From contig JADJHJ010000007.1 in NCBI GenBank assembly GCA_016707605.1, positions 1 through 64,000 of the forward strand: 64,000 bases of DNA. The letters run 5' to 3'. This DNA is from Candidatus Promineofilum glycogenicum. Lineage in GTDB: Bacteria; Chloroflexota; Anaerolineae; Promineifilales; Promineifilaceae. The notes beneath the pieces were generated by a model. The model did not search any database, was not told the origin of the DNA, and was given only the letters and a program-made list of their open reading frames with translations. Both the position numbers and the translations under genes were made by a program. The first letter of the stretch is position 1. Every line of letters starts with the position of its first letter. Below are positions 36,100-43,912 of the stretch, in pieces.

Positions 36100-38110
36100 G
36101 CCAGGTAACGCGCGGGAGACTCTCGTCGCGCGGCCGGGAAGGCCTTGTCCCCACGTCAAAGTGCCCCCGGCTCGCCCGCACGGACACGCGCACGGCTGAG
36201 CGTACCCCCTGGACCGTGCTACTCCACGCCCCGCCGCGCACGCTCTTGCCGTCTTCGTCCACACGGCTGCTGGGGCCGGTGGGGTTATCCACCGGCGACC
36301 GGGCATAGTAGCTCTCGTCGTACCAGTCGGCTGTCCACTCCCAGACGTTGCCGGCCATGTCCTCCGCGCCGACCCAGCTCCGGCCGCCGCCAAACGTCCC
36401 CACCGGGGCGGCGAAGACATAGCCGTCGGCAGGTCGTCTGGCCCAACCATGGGGCAGTTGCGGTCACAGGAGTTGACCCGCTGGTCGGAGAACACGTCGC
36501 CCCAGGGATAGGTCGTCGCCTGACCCGCGCGCCGCGTACTCCCACTCCGCCTCCGTCGGCAGCCGGCCGCCGGCCCAGACGCAATAGGCGCGGGCATCGT
36601 CAAAGGAGACCAGTGTCACCGGATGGTCGTCCTGACCGGCGATGTCGCTGTTGGGGCCGCGCGGATGCCGCCAATTGGCCCCGCGCACGTCCTCGAAAGT
36701 GCCGGTCAGGACGGTGTAACCTGTGCCGTCCAACTCATCGGTCGTGACGTAGCCCGTATCGGCCACAAAAGCCGCGTACTGGGCGTTGGTCACTTCGGTA
36801 GTGTCCAGCCAGAAAGCATCGAGGCGCACTTCGTGAATCGGCGCTTCGTCGGTGTCGCTGTCCTCATCGTCCGCGCCCATCATGAACGCCCCGGCGGGCG
36901 CGAGTACCTGGGTGCTCGTCGCGCCGCCGGGCAGGGTGACGACCCGCCGGTTGACCGGCGTGGCCGTCGCCGCCGGCGGTTCGGTCGCCGCCACGGTCGG
37001 CTTGGCCGTCTTGGTCGCGGCCACGGTCGCGGCTTCCAGCGGCAGTTCTGTCGCCGCCACAGTGGTCAAGGTGGCCGGCGCGGTCGTCGTTACTTGGACT
37101 GTGGCCGTGGCCTCAACAAAGGCCGCCGTCGTCCCTTCGTCCGTCGCGCCATCGTTCCGGTCGCGTAGGAGCCTGAATGCCCCCACGCCAATGATCACCA
37201 CCACCGCCAGCCCGACCACGGCCAACACCCACGCCGGCGCGCCGCGCCGCTCGCCCGCCGCCGGCAGAGCCACCGTCCGCCCCACCGCCGGCAATGGCGC
37301 GACCGCCCGGCCGGCCAGCGCCGCGCGCAACTCCCCCGCGCCACCCAACCGCTGGCTGCTGGCCAGGGCCATCGCCGCGACCACGGCCGCCTCGGTCGCC
37401 GGGTTAACGCCGGGGTTGGCTTGGCGAATGGGCGGCAAGGTCTCGCCCCCAGCGATGAGGGCCACGCTCTCCGGCGGCGGCGCGCCGGTCAGCAGCGTGT
37501 AGAGCGTCGCCCCCAGGGCGTATACGTCGCTGCGGGCGTCGGTCTTGCCCATGCCGTACTGCTCCGGCGGGCTGTAGCCGGGCGTCACGGCCCGCGCGCC
37601 GCGCGTCGTCGTCAGCGTCGGGTCATAGGCCTTGGAGATGCCGAAGTCGACCAGGACGGCGCGGCCGTCGGCGGCGATGATGATGTTCTGCGGCTTGATG
37701 TCACGGTGGATGATGGGCGGCGTGCGCGTGTGGAGGTACTCCAGCGCGTCGCACACCTGGCCGATCCAGCCCAGCGCCTCGGCCTCGCCCAATGGCCCGC
37801 CGCGCTCGGCCAGCAGCGCCTCCAGGCTCTGCCCCTCCACGAAGTCCATGACCAGGTACTGCCCCTGATTGGGGAGGAAGAAGTGGTCGCCGACACGGGG
37901 CAGGTTGGGGTGGCGCAGGGGGGCCAGCAGGCGCGCCTCCTGCTCGAACTGGCGCTGCGCCTCGGCGCTGGTGTCGAGGTTCTCCTTGACCGCCACGGGC
38001 ACGCCCAGCGACGTATCCCAGGCGCGATAGACCGCCCCGAAGCCGCCCTGGCCGACGAGCTTGACGATTCGATAGCGATTGACGAGGATGTCGCCGCTGT
38101 TGAGTGTCAC
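36100..38110 (-). CDS. Ser/Thr kinase fused to a formylglycine-generating-enzyme-like domain, frameshifted at 3' end
   Basis: The first 500 or so residues are intact: kinase domain (GQGGFGAVYRAWD, AVKENLD, HRDIKPQN, LVDFGISKAY, SPPEQYG), one membrane helix (VLAVVGLAVVVIIGVGAF), Thr/Ala stalk, then an FGE/SUMF1-type domain (GGATSTQVLAPAGAFMMGAD, FWLDTTEVTNAQYAAFV, PVTLVSFDDARAYCVWAGG, GRLPTEAEWEYAARG). The domain must shift frame near 36527 to QATTYPWGDVFSDQRVNSC and again near 36430 to DGYVFAAPVGTFGGG and DMAGNVWEWTADWYDESYYA, ending about VRGGAWSSTVQGVRSAVR with a further slip near 36130. The exact stop is uncertain. FGE-like ectodomains on bacterial kinases are known and are generally thought to be non-catalytic. 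The start at 38110 is clean. Confidence 0.85.
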
Positions 38111-38217
38111 ACAGCCCCCTTTGGCATGGACAGCACGCGCAATGACCGCGAAAGCTGAATGTATGATAGGCTACCTTGCTCCGGGGGACAAGACAATGGC
38201 CGCTCACGCCTTCCGCG

Positions 38218-38223
38218 TTATAA
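38218..38223 (+). promoter_or_regulatory. Possible -10 element (TATAAT) upstream of the dynamin-like gene
   Basis: A perfect TATAAT lies 87 bases before the ATG in the divergent gap between the kinase-FGE gene and the GTPase gene. No good -35 is seen at 16-18 bases, so this is tentative. Confidence 0.3.
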
Positions 38224-38275
38224 TCGACCATTGGTCGAGGCTCCACCTACCAAGCAACCACACGCCCGCCCAAAA

Positions 38276-38303
38276 CCGAATCTGCGTAATCTGCGGTTCT
38301 CTT
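38276..38303. repeat. Family A repeat, right half only
   Basis: AATCTGCGTAATCTGCGGTT without its partner arm, directly upstream of the GTPase start. Confidence 0.75.
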
Positions 38304-38309
38304 CTCTTC

Positions 38310-40067
38310 ATGGACGCGATCCTGACCCAGGCGCAAGAAGCGCTGCTGAAGCAAACCCGCGACGCCCTCGGCCGCCTGCGCGACGCGCTGGCCGACAGCG
38401 CCGCCGACCCGGCCGGCCGCGCCGCTCTGGTCGATTCGATTCGCCAACTGGACGAGCTGTTCCTGCTGGTCATCGCCGGCGAGTTCAACTCCGGCAAGTC
38501 GGCTTTCATCAACGCCCTGCTCGGCCAGTCGCTCCAGCCGGAGGGCGTGACGCCGACGACCGACCAGATCTACCTGCTGCGCTACGGCGAGACGGCCCAG
38601 CGCCGGCCGGGCGAGGATGGCGTGTGGGTGCAGACCGCGCCGGTGGAGCTGCTGAGCAAGATCACCGTCGTGGACACGCCCGGCACCAACGCCATCATGC
38701 GCGAGCACGAGGCGCTGACGGCCGAGTTCATCCCTCGCAGCGACCTCGTTCTCTTCGTCACCTCGGCCGACCGCCCCTTCACCGAGAGCGAGCGCGGCTT
38801 CCTGGAACAGATTCGCAACTGGGGCAAGAAGATCGTCCTGGTCATCAACAAGATCGACATCCTGCGGCCGGCCGAGGTCGATCAGGTGGTGGCCTTCGTC
38901 ACCGGCGCGGCGCAGACGCTCATCGGCGACGTGGCCGCCGTCTTCCCCGTCTCGGCCCGGCTGGCCCAGGCGGCCAAGCGCGGCCAGCCGGAGCAGTGGG
39001 GGCCGAGCCGCTTCGAGCCGCTGGAGCGCTACATCCGCGAGACGCTCGACGACGAAGGGCGCTTCCGGCTGAAGCTGCTCAACCCGCTGGGCGTCGGCGG
39101 CCGGCTCATCCGCGAGCAACTGGCCCACGTCAACGCCGACCTGAGCACGCTGTCCGGCGACAGCCAACTGCTGGACGACATCCGCGGCCAGATGGTCTAC
39201 TACGACGACGACATGAAGCGCAACTTCCAGGCGCGCATCGGCGAGATCGACAATCTGCTGCTGTCGATGGAGAAGCGCGGCAACGACTTCCTCGACGACC
39301 GGCTGCGCCTGGGCCGCATCCCCGACCTGCTGCGCTCCAAGCAACTGGAGCAGGACTTCCAGGACGAAGTGGTGGCCGACACGCCGCGCCAGATCGAAGA
39401 CCGCGTCAACGAGCTGGTGGACTGGATGGTGCAGCAGGACTTGCGCCAGTGGACGGCCGTGGCCGACCACCTGGGCAAGCGGCGCGACGCCAACCTGAGC
39501 CGCGTCGTCGGCGACACGCCGCGCGAGGGCACGCTGGCCTGGGATCGGCAGCGGCTGATCGACTCCATCGGCCGGGCGACGCGCCAGGCGGTGGAGAGCT
39601 ACGACCAGACGCGCGAGGCGGCCGAGTTGGCCGCGTCGGCGCGGCAGGCGGTGGTCAACGCCGGGCTGGCCGGCGTCGGGGCCAGCATCGGCGTCATCAT
39701 CGCCGTCGTGGCCCACGCCGCCTTCCTCGACTTCACCGGGGTCATCGCCGGGGTGGCCGCGGCGGCGTTGGGGCTGCTCATCCTGCCCGCCCGCAAGCGC
39801 AAGAGCAAGGCCGAGTTCACGTCGAAGCTGGAAGAGTTGCGCACGCGGCTGGTGGGCAATCTGGAGCAGCAGTTCGAGCGCGAGATGCGCCGCGGCGCGC
39901 AACGTATCGAGGACACCATCGCCCCGTTCGACCGCTTCGTCCGCGCCGAGCGCGACCGGCTGGGCCAGCAGCAGAAGACGCTGCAAGAGTTGGGGGCGAC
40001 GGTGAGCGATTTGCAGCGGACGCTGCAACAAGGCAAACCCTCTCCAACCCCCAGGGCGAGGGCCTGA
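38310..40067 (+). CDS. Dynamin-like GTPase
   Basis: 585 residues from ATG 38310; upstream in-frame starts lie in the repeat and promoter region. The GTPase domain (about 45-250) has G1 GEFNSGKSAF, a G2 threonine in GVTPTTDQ, G3 VDTPGTN and G4 INKID. Long helical segments follow (about 250-430), then a hydrophobic hairpin (IGVIIAVVAHAAFLDF, VIAGVAAAALGLLIL) that would act as a membrane paddle, and a C-terminal coiled coil (FVRAERDRLGQQQKTLQELG). This is the plan of bacterial dynamin-like proteins, which remodel or repair the membrane. It is transcribed away from the kinase island, with DUF402 downstream after a repeat. Confidence 0.92.
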   Translation: MDAILTQAQEALLKQTRDALGRLRDALADSAADPAGRAALVDSIRQLDELFLLVIAGEFNSGKSAFINALLGQSLQPEGVTPTTDQIYLLRYGETAQRRPGEDGVWVQTAPVELLSKITVVDTPGTNAIMREHEALTAEFIPRSDLVLFVTSADRPFTESERGFLEQIRNWGKKIVLVINKIDILRPAEVDQVVAFVTGAAQTLIGDVAAVFPVSARLAQAAKRGQPEQWGPSRFEPLERYIRETLDDEGRFRLKLLNPLGVGGRLIREQLAHVNADLSTLSGDSQLLDDIRGQMVYYDDDMKRNFQARIGEIDNLLLSMEKRGNDFLDDRLRLGRIPDLLRSKQLEQDFQDEVVADTPRQIEDRVNELVDWMVQQDLRQWTAVADHLGKRRDANLSRVVGDTPREGTLAWDRQRLIDSIGRATRQAVESYDQTREAAELAASARQAVVNAGLAGVGASIGVIIAVVAHAAFLDFTGVIAGVAAAALGLLILPARKRKSKAEFTSKLEELRTRLVGNLEQQFEREMRRGAQRIEDTIAPFDRFVRAERDRLGQQQKTLQELGATVSDLQRTLQQGKPSPTPRARA

Positions 40068-40152
40068 TCCCCGCCCTGGGAGGGGCCAGGAGGGCAGGCT
40101 TGGGCAACGAGACCCTCTCCCTAACCCTCTCCCAAGGGGAGAGGGAACCAGA
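40028..40152. repeat. CCCTCTCCC family repeats between the GTPase and DUF402 genes
   Basis: Two units (about 40034-40096 and 40110-40152) of CCCTCTCC...GGGAGAGGG type. The first runs through the stop codon of the GTPase gene, altering its last residues (KPSPTPRARA); the second ends four bases before the next ATG. Confidence 0.8.
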
Positions 40153-40155
40153 AAT

Positions 40156-40767
40156 ATGATCGACACCCTCATCGTCTACAAACTCGATCACCACGGCCGC
40201 GAAGTGTGGCGCTACCCCGGCCGCGTCCTGGCCCGCGATGCCGGCAGCATCCGCCTGGAAGGGTTCTTCAACCGCGACGATACCCTCGTTGGCCCCGCCG
40301 TCTTTAAGCGCGGCGACCGGCTGGTGGAGACGTTCTACAGCGACCGCTGGTACAACGTCTTCGCCGTCTACGACCGCGACGACGGGGCGCTGAAGGGCTG
40401 GTACTGCAACGTCACCCGCCCGGCGACCATCACCGGCGACGCCGTAAGCAGCGATGACCTGGCGCTGGACGTATGGGTGTCGCCCGACGGCGCGGTGGCG
40501 GTGCTGGATGAGGACGAGTTTGCCGCGCTGGAGTTGAGCGACGACGAACGAGAAGCGGCGCGGCAGGCACTGCGGGAGCTGGTCGAACTGGCGCGAACGG
40601 CGCTCGTTGCGTGGGGGCGCGGGGCGGGGGCGGCTGGGGCATGCCGTGAGGTCAACCCGCCGCGGATGCCACCTGGTGATCGACGACCGCCAGCCGGCGA
40701 GAAAGGCGCCACGCAGGGAATGGCCGAGGCCGACACAGGGCGGCCGGGCCCGCCAACAGAGGCCTGA
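40156..40767 (+). CDS. DUF402-domain protein
   Basis: 203 residues. Residues about 1-155 form a DUF402/FomD-like domain: YKLDHHGREVWRYPGRVLAR, GFFNRDDTLVGPAVFKRGDR, WYNVFAVYDRDDGALKGWYC and the acidic pair ALDVWVSPDGAVAVLDEDEF. Members of this fold act as nucleotide diphosphatases or ribonuclease-type hydrolases using acidic metal ligands; the target here is unknown. The last 45 residues (after LARTALVAWGRG, near a G-rich run at 40614-40630) are Gly/Pro/Arg-rich without family similarity, so a small frame error near 40625 is likely and the natural end may be earlier. Confidence 0.82.
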   Translation: MIDTLIVYKLDHHGREVWRYPGRVLARDAGSIRLEGFFNRDDTLVGPAVFKRGDRLVETFYSDRWYNVFAVYDRDDGALKGWYCNVTRPATITGDAVSSDDLALDVWVSPDGAVAVLDEDEFAALELSDDEREAARQALRELVELARTALVAWGRGAGAAGACREVNPPRMPPGDRRPPAGEKGATQGMAEADTGRPGPPTEA

Positions 40768-40987
40768 AGTACATCGCCGACCAGACCAGCCAGGCCAGAA
40801 ACGAGGCGCTAGCCAGCGTCCGGGGTGGCCACGCACCGCCGACGATCACACGCCGCGGTCACCGTCTGGCTCGCCTCCTGATAAGTGGCCGGCGCAGCTT
40901 GAGTGCCCATGATTGTTGAACACGATTCCTCCAACCGCTGAACCAAGGCGAGGCCGTACCGCCGGAATCAACTGAGAGTCAGATCGG
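40768..40987. other. Gap with a possible minus-strand membrane-protein remnant
   Basis: Together with the doubtful tail of the DUF402 gene, the minus strand here reads fragments such as SFLAWLVWSAMYFRPLLAG (about 40700-40849) that look like one membrane helix, without a full gene. It may be a gene remnant or another error-affected stretch. Nothing else is seen. Confidence 0.35.
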
Positions 40988-41566
40988 CTAGACCACCATC
41001 CGGCGCCGCCGCCAACGGCGGACGATGGTGATGATAAAGATCAGGAAGACCAGCAGGATGACGGCGGCGATGATGGGCAGGACGACGGCCAGCAGCGAGA
41101 CGACCACGGCGACGATGTCCTCCAGGGTGCTGACGACCGGGTTGCCGACGCCGGCCGTAGTGACCGTGACCACCGGCCGCGCCGCCGCCTTGGTGGCATG
41201 GACGCCGCCGGCCACCAGCAGCCCCGCGCCCAGCGACAGGATGGGGTGGATGTCGGTGATGACGTTGGCGCTGCCGGCGAAGAGGATGGCCCCCGCCGCC
41301 GGGCGGATGAACGTCTGGATGCCGTCATTGACAGTGTCAATGGCCGGTATCTTGTCGGCCACGATCTCGATGACCAGCAGGACGGCGATGAGGCCGATGG
41401 CCCACCAACTGCCCAGCAGGTCGAACGGCGCTTGCAGCTTCACCAGCGGGTCGCTCATGGGGAACCGCGCCGCCAGGGCGACCACCAGCAGCGGGATGTA
41501 GGCGTTCAGCCCGGCGCTGCCGGACAGGCCAAAGGCGGCGCTCAGGCCGCTAATCGCTTCGAACAT
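40988..41566 (-). CDS. DUF4126 membrane protein
   Basis: 192 residues with about five hydrophobic segments: SAAFGLSGSAGLNAYIPLLV (family N-terminus), WWAIGLIAVLLVIEIVADKI, GAILFAGSANVITDIHPILS, GAGLLVAGGVHATKAAARP and a C-terminal helix (VVLPIIAAVILLVFLIFIIT) followed by an Arg-rich cytoplasmic end. This matches DUF4126, an uncharacterised inner-membrane family. It is read away from the CoxM-like gene and has a well-formed promoter with a long leader (see 41746-41773). Function unknown; transport of small molecules has been guessed for similar folds but nothing here supports it. Confidence 0.85.
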   Translation of the reverse strand: MFEAISGLSAAFGLSGSAGLNAYIPLLVVALAARFPMSDPLVKLQAPFDLLGSWWAIGLIAVLLVIEIVADKIPAIDTVNDGIQTFIRPAAGAILFAGSANVITDIHPILSLGAGLLVAGGVHATKAAARPVVTVTTAGVGNPVVSTLEDIVAVVVSLLAVVLPIIAAVILLVFLIFIITIVRRWRRRRMVV

Positions 41567-41593
41567 TATGACTTACTCTCTAATCAAAGAATG

Positions 41594-41627
41594 ATGATCC
41601 GCAGATTTAGCAGATTAGGCAGATTTA
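41594..41627. repeat. Family A repeat, half copy
   Basis: CCGCAGATTTAGCAGATTAG-type units, single arm only, in the 5' leader of the DUF4126 gene. Confidence 0.65.
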
Positions 41628-41745
41628 TCCTCAGACAGCATAAAACTATCCTGTGGCTCTGCCATTGAAAATCAATACGCGAAAGCGATCGGCCGGTTGC
41701 GGCCGGCATACCTACAGCGGCCGCTCATCTCGCATTAATGTTGCT

Positions 41746-41773
41746 ATTGTAAGGCCTGGCCGGGGCCTGTCAA
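41746..41773 (-). promoter_or_regulatory. Sigma70-type promoter of the DUF4126 gene with overlapping palindrome
   Basis: On the minus strand TTGACA (41773-41768), 16-base spacer, TACAAT (41751-41746). The -35 is part of a perfect palindrome TGTCA-ATA-TGACA (41768-41780), a likely operator. The predicted transcript has a leader of about 175 bases. Confidence 0.6.
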
Positions 41774-41845
41774 TATGACAAATTGCCCCACGCGGGCTAA
41801 GATGAGGGCACTGATCGGTAACACATCCATCCCCTGAGGGAGAGT

Positions 41846-42651
41846 ATGCCCAAACAACCCACTACTTACTACCGCCCGCGCAGCGTCGATGAAGCCCTGC
41901 GGCTGCTGCAACAACCCAACACCGTGCCCCTGGCCGGCGGCACGGCCCTGCTGGCCACCGAAGAAGGTCTCGACAGCGCCGTGGTCGACCTGCAAGATGC
42001 CGGCCTCAACACGCTGAGTTGGGCTGACGACGGCCGCCTGCTGCGCCTTGGCGCGATGGTGCGCCTGGCCGACCTCCACGACTTCCTGACCCCGCTGACC
42101 CGGCACGAAGGGGGCGCGGCCCTGCTGGTGATGCCATCCACCGCGCCGGCCCCAACACCTACCGCCACGCGGCCACCGTCGGCGGCATCGTCGCCTCGCG
42201 CCTGCCCGACAGCGAGTTGCTGGCCGCGCTGCTGGCGCTGGGCACGACCGTCAGCCTGCGCCTGCCCGCGCCGGAGACGATCAGCCTGGCCGCCTGGCTG
42301 GCCGACGACGACCGGCCGCCGGGGCTGATCACCGAGTTCGACATCTTCTGGCCGGCGGGGCGCGGCGTGGCCGAGCGCGTGGCCCGCACGCCGGCCGACA
42401 CACCCATCGTCGCCGTCACCCTGTGGCAGCCGCGCGATGGCGCGCCGCGGCTGGCGGCCACCGGCATTGCCCCGCGCCCGCTGCGGCTGGCGGCGGCCGA
42501 GGCGGCGCTGCGTGGCGGCATTGACGAAGCCAGCATCGCCGCCGCGGCCGAGGCCGCCCGCGCCGCCACCACTCACCCCGGCGACTTCCGCGGCGACGCC
42601 GCCTACCGCGCCGAAATGGCCGCCGTCCTGACACGGCGGGTACTCGGATAA
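41846..42651 (+). CDS. CoxM/XdhB-like FAD-binding subunit, frameshifted
   Basis: About 268 residues when two frames are joined. The first frame from ATG 41846 (ribosome site GGGAG) has YYRPRSVDEALRLLQ and the FAD pyrophosphate loop VPLAGGTALLA. The second, needed from about 42130, reads DAIHRAGPNTYRHAATVGGI (the second FAD-binding loop) and ends IDEASIAAAAEAARAATTHP, then GDFRGDAAYRAEMAAVLTRR, typical of the CO-dehydrogenase flavoprotein C-terminal domain. Adding one G near 42130 restores the frame. Such proteins pass electrons from a molybdenum subunit via FeS to FAD, but no partner subunits are encoded nearby. Confidence 0.87.
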
Positions 42652-42725
42652 GAAACCACAGCTTACGCCGATTTCACAGATTGAAGAGTTCTTCAATCTG
42701 TGAAATCGGCGTAAGCTGTGGTTTC
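42652..42725. repeat. Perfect 36-bp inverted repeat, family A variant
   Basis: Arms 42652-42687 and 42690-42725 are exact reverse complements with only a 2-base loop. The arm sequence differs from other family A copies (CAGCTTACGCCGATTTCACAG), with every change mirrored in the other arm. It fills the whole gap between the stop of the FAD gene and the start of the glycosyltransferase gene. Confidence 0.95.
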
Positions 42726-42734
42726 CCTCTCTTC

Positions 42735-43859
42735 ATGATCTACATTGATATTTCGGCCGCGGTCCACAGCAAGGCCGGGCTGGGCCGCTACAGCGAGCGG
42801 CTGGCCGGGGCGCTGCTGGCGCGGCGGCCGGAGCGCTACGCCCTGTTCTATAACCAGGGCGCGGGCGGGCGCTTCCCGGCCTCGCTGCCGGCCGGCGCGC
42901 CGCGGCGCTCGGTGCGCTGGGGCTACAAGCCGTGGCGCATGGCCGTGCTGCTGGGGCAGATGGCCGGCGTCGGCTTCGACCGGCTCGTGCCCGGCGTCGA
43001 GCTGTTCCACAGCACCGAACACCTGCTGCTGCCGTTGCGCGGCGCGCCCACGGTGCTGACCGTCCACGATCTCATCTACAAGCGCTTCCCGGAGTACCAC
43101 AAGTCGCTCAACTACTGGTATCTTAACCGGGCCATGCCCCTCTACTGCGCCCGCGCCGCGGCCATCGTCGCCGTGTCGGAGGCAACCAAGCGCGATCTCG
43201 TCCAGTTCTACGGCGTCGATCCGGCTAAAGTGACGGTTGTGTATGAGGCCGCCGCGACCCACTTTCAGCCCGCTCCCCCGGCCCGGATCGCCGCCGTCCG
43301 CGACAGTTACCACCTGCCACCGCGGTTCCTCATCCACCTCAGCACCATCGAGCCGCGCAAGAACCTGCTGCGCCTGCTCGACGCCTTCCAGATTCTCCGC
43401 CGTTCCTTTCCAGATTTACACCTCCTCCTGGCCGGGGGGCGGGGCTGGCTCGACGATGACTTCTTCGCCCGCATCGCCGCCGAGGGGCTGGGCGAGGTCG
43501 TCCGGCCGCTGGGCTGGGTTCCCGACGAAGACCTGCCGGCCATCATCGGCGCGGCGGCGCTGGCCGTCCAGCCCAGCCTCTACGAAGGCTTCGGCCTGCC
43601 CATCCTGGAGCACATGGCCTGCGGCCAGGTCGTGGCCGCCAGCGACAGCAGCAGCCACCCCGAAGTCGGCGGCGCGGCGGCGGCCTACTTCGACCCCACC
43701 GACAGCGAGCAGATGGCCGCCGTCATCGCCCGGCTGCTGAGTGATGGCGACGAATACGCCCGGCGGCGCGAGTTGGGGCTGGCCCAGGCGGCGCGCTTCA
43801 GTTGGGACCGCGCCGCGGCCGAGACCGAGGCCATCTACGACCGCCTGCTGGCCAGCTAA
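42735..43859 (+). CDS. GT4-family glycosyltransferase
   Basis: 374 residues. The start at 42735 (MIYIDISAAVHSKAGLGRYS) matches the family N-terminus, whereas the longer frame reads into the inverted repeat. Seen: HDLIYKRFPEYHKSLNYWYL, VVAVSEATKRDLVQFY, the donor-domain start LIHLSTIEPRKNLLRLLDAF and the EX7E motif in YEGFGLPILEHMACGQVV. The family contains mannosyl- and glucosyltransferases of surface polysaccharide assembly. It stands alone rather than in the glycan block at 1-10 kb. The subtilase gene follows 53 bases later on the same strand. Confidence 0.92.
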   Translation: MIYIDISAAVHSKAGLGRYSERLAGALLARRPERYALFYNQGAGGRFPASLPAGAPRRSVRWGYKPWRMAVLLGQMAGVGFDRLVPGVELFHSTEHLLLPLRGAPTVLTVHDLIYKRFPEYHKSLNYWYLNRAMPLYCARAAAIVAVSEATKRDLVQFYGVDPAKVTVVYEAAATHFQPAPPARIAAVRDSYHLPPRFLIHLSTIEPRKNLLRLLDAFQILRRSFPDLHLLLAGGRGWLDDDFFARIAAEGLGEVVRPLGWVPDEDLPAIIGAAALAVQPSLYEGFGLPILEHMACGQVVAASDSSSHPEVGGAAAAYFDPTDSEQMAAVIARLLSDGDEYARRRELGLAQAARFSWDRAAAETEAIYDRLLAS

Positions 43860-43912
43860 AGAGGGCGTTAGGGCCGCCGCCACCGCCGCTCTTTTCAGAT
43901 AAAACTTACCCT

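Noticed and set aside
27847..38110. Kinase cluster considered as a defence island
   Set aside because: No nuclease, helicase, toxin or phage-related gene is nearby, and the ectodomains point outward to the wall; envelope signalling fits better.
38247..40172. A 641-codon minus-strand open frame opposite the dynamin-like GTPase
   Set aside because: Composition is that of an antisense shadow; the plus strand has all GTPase motifs.
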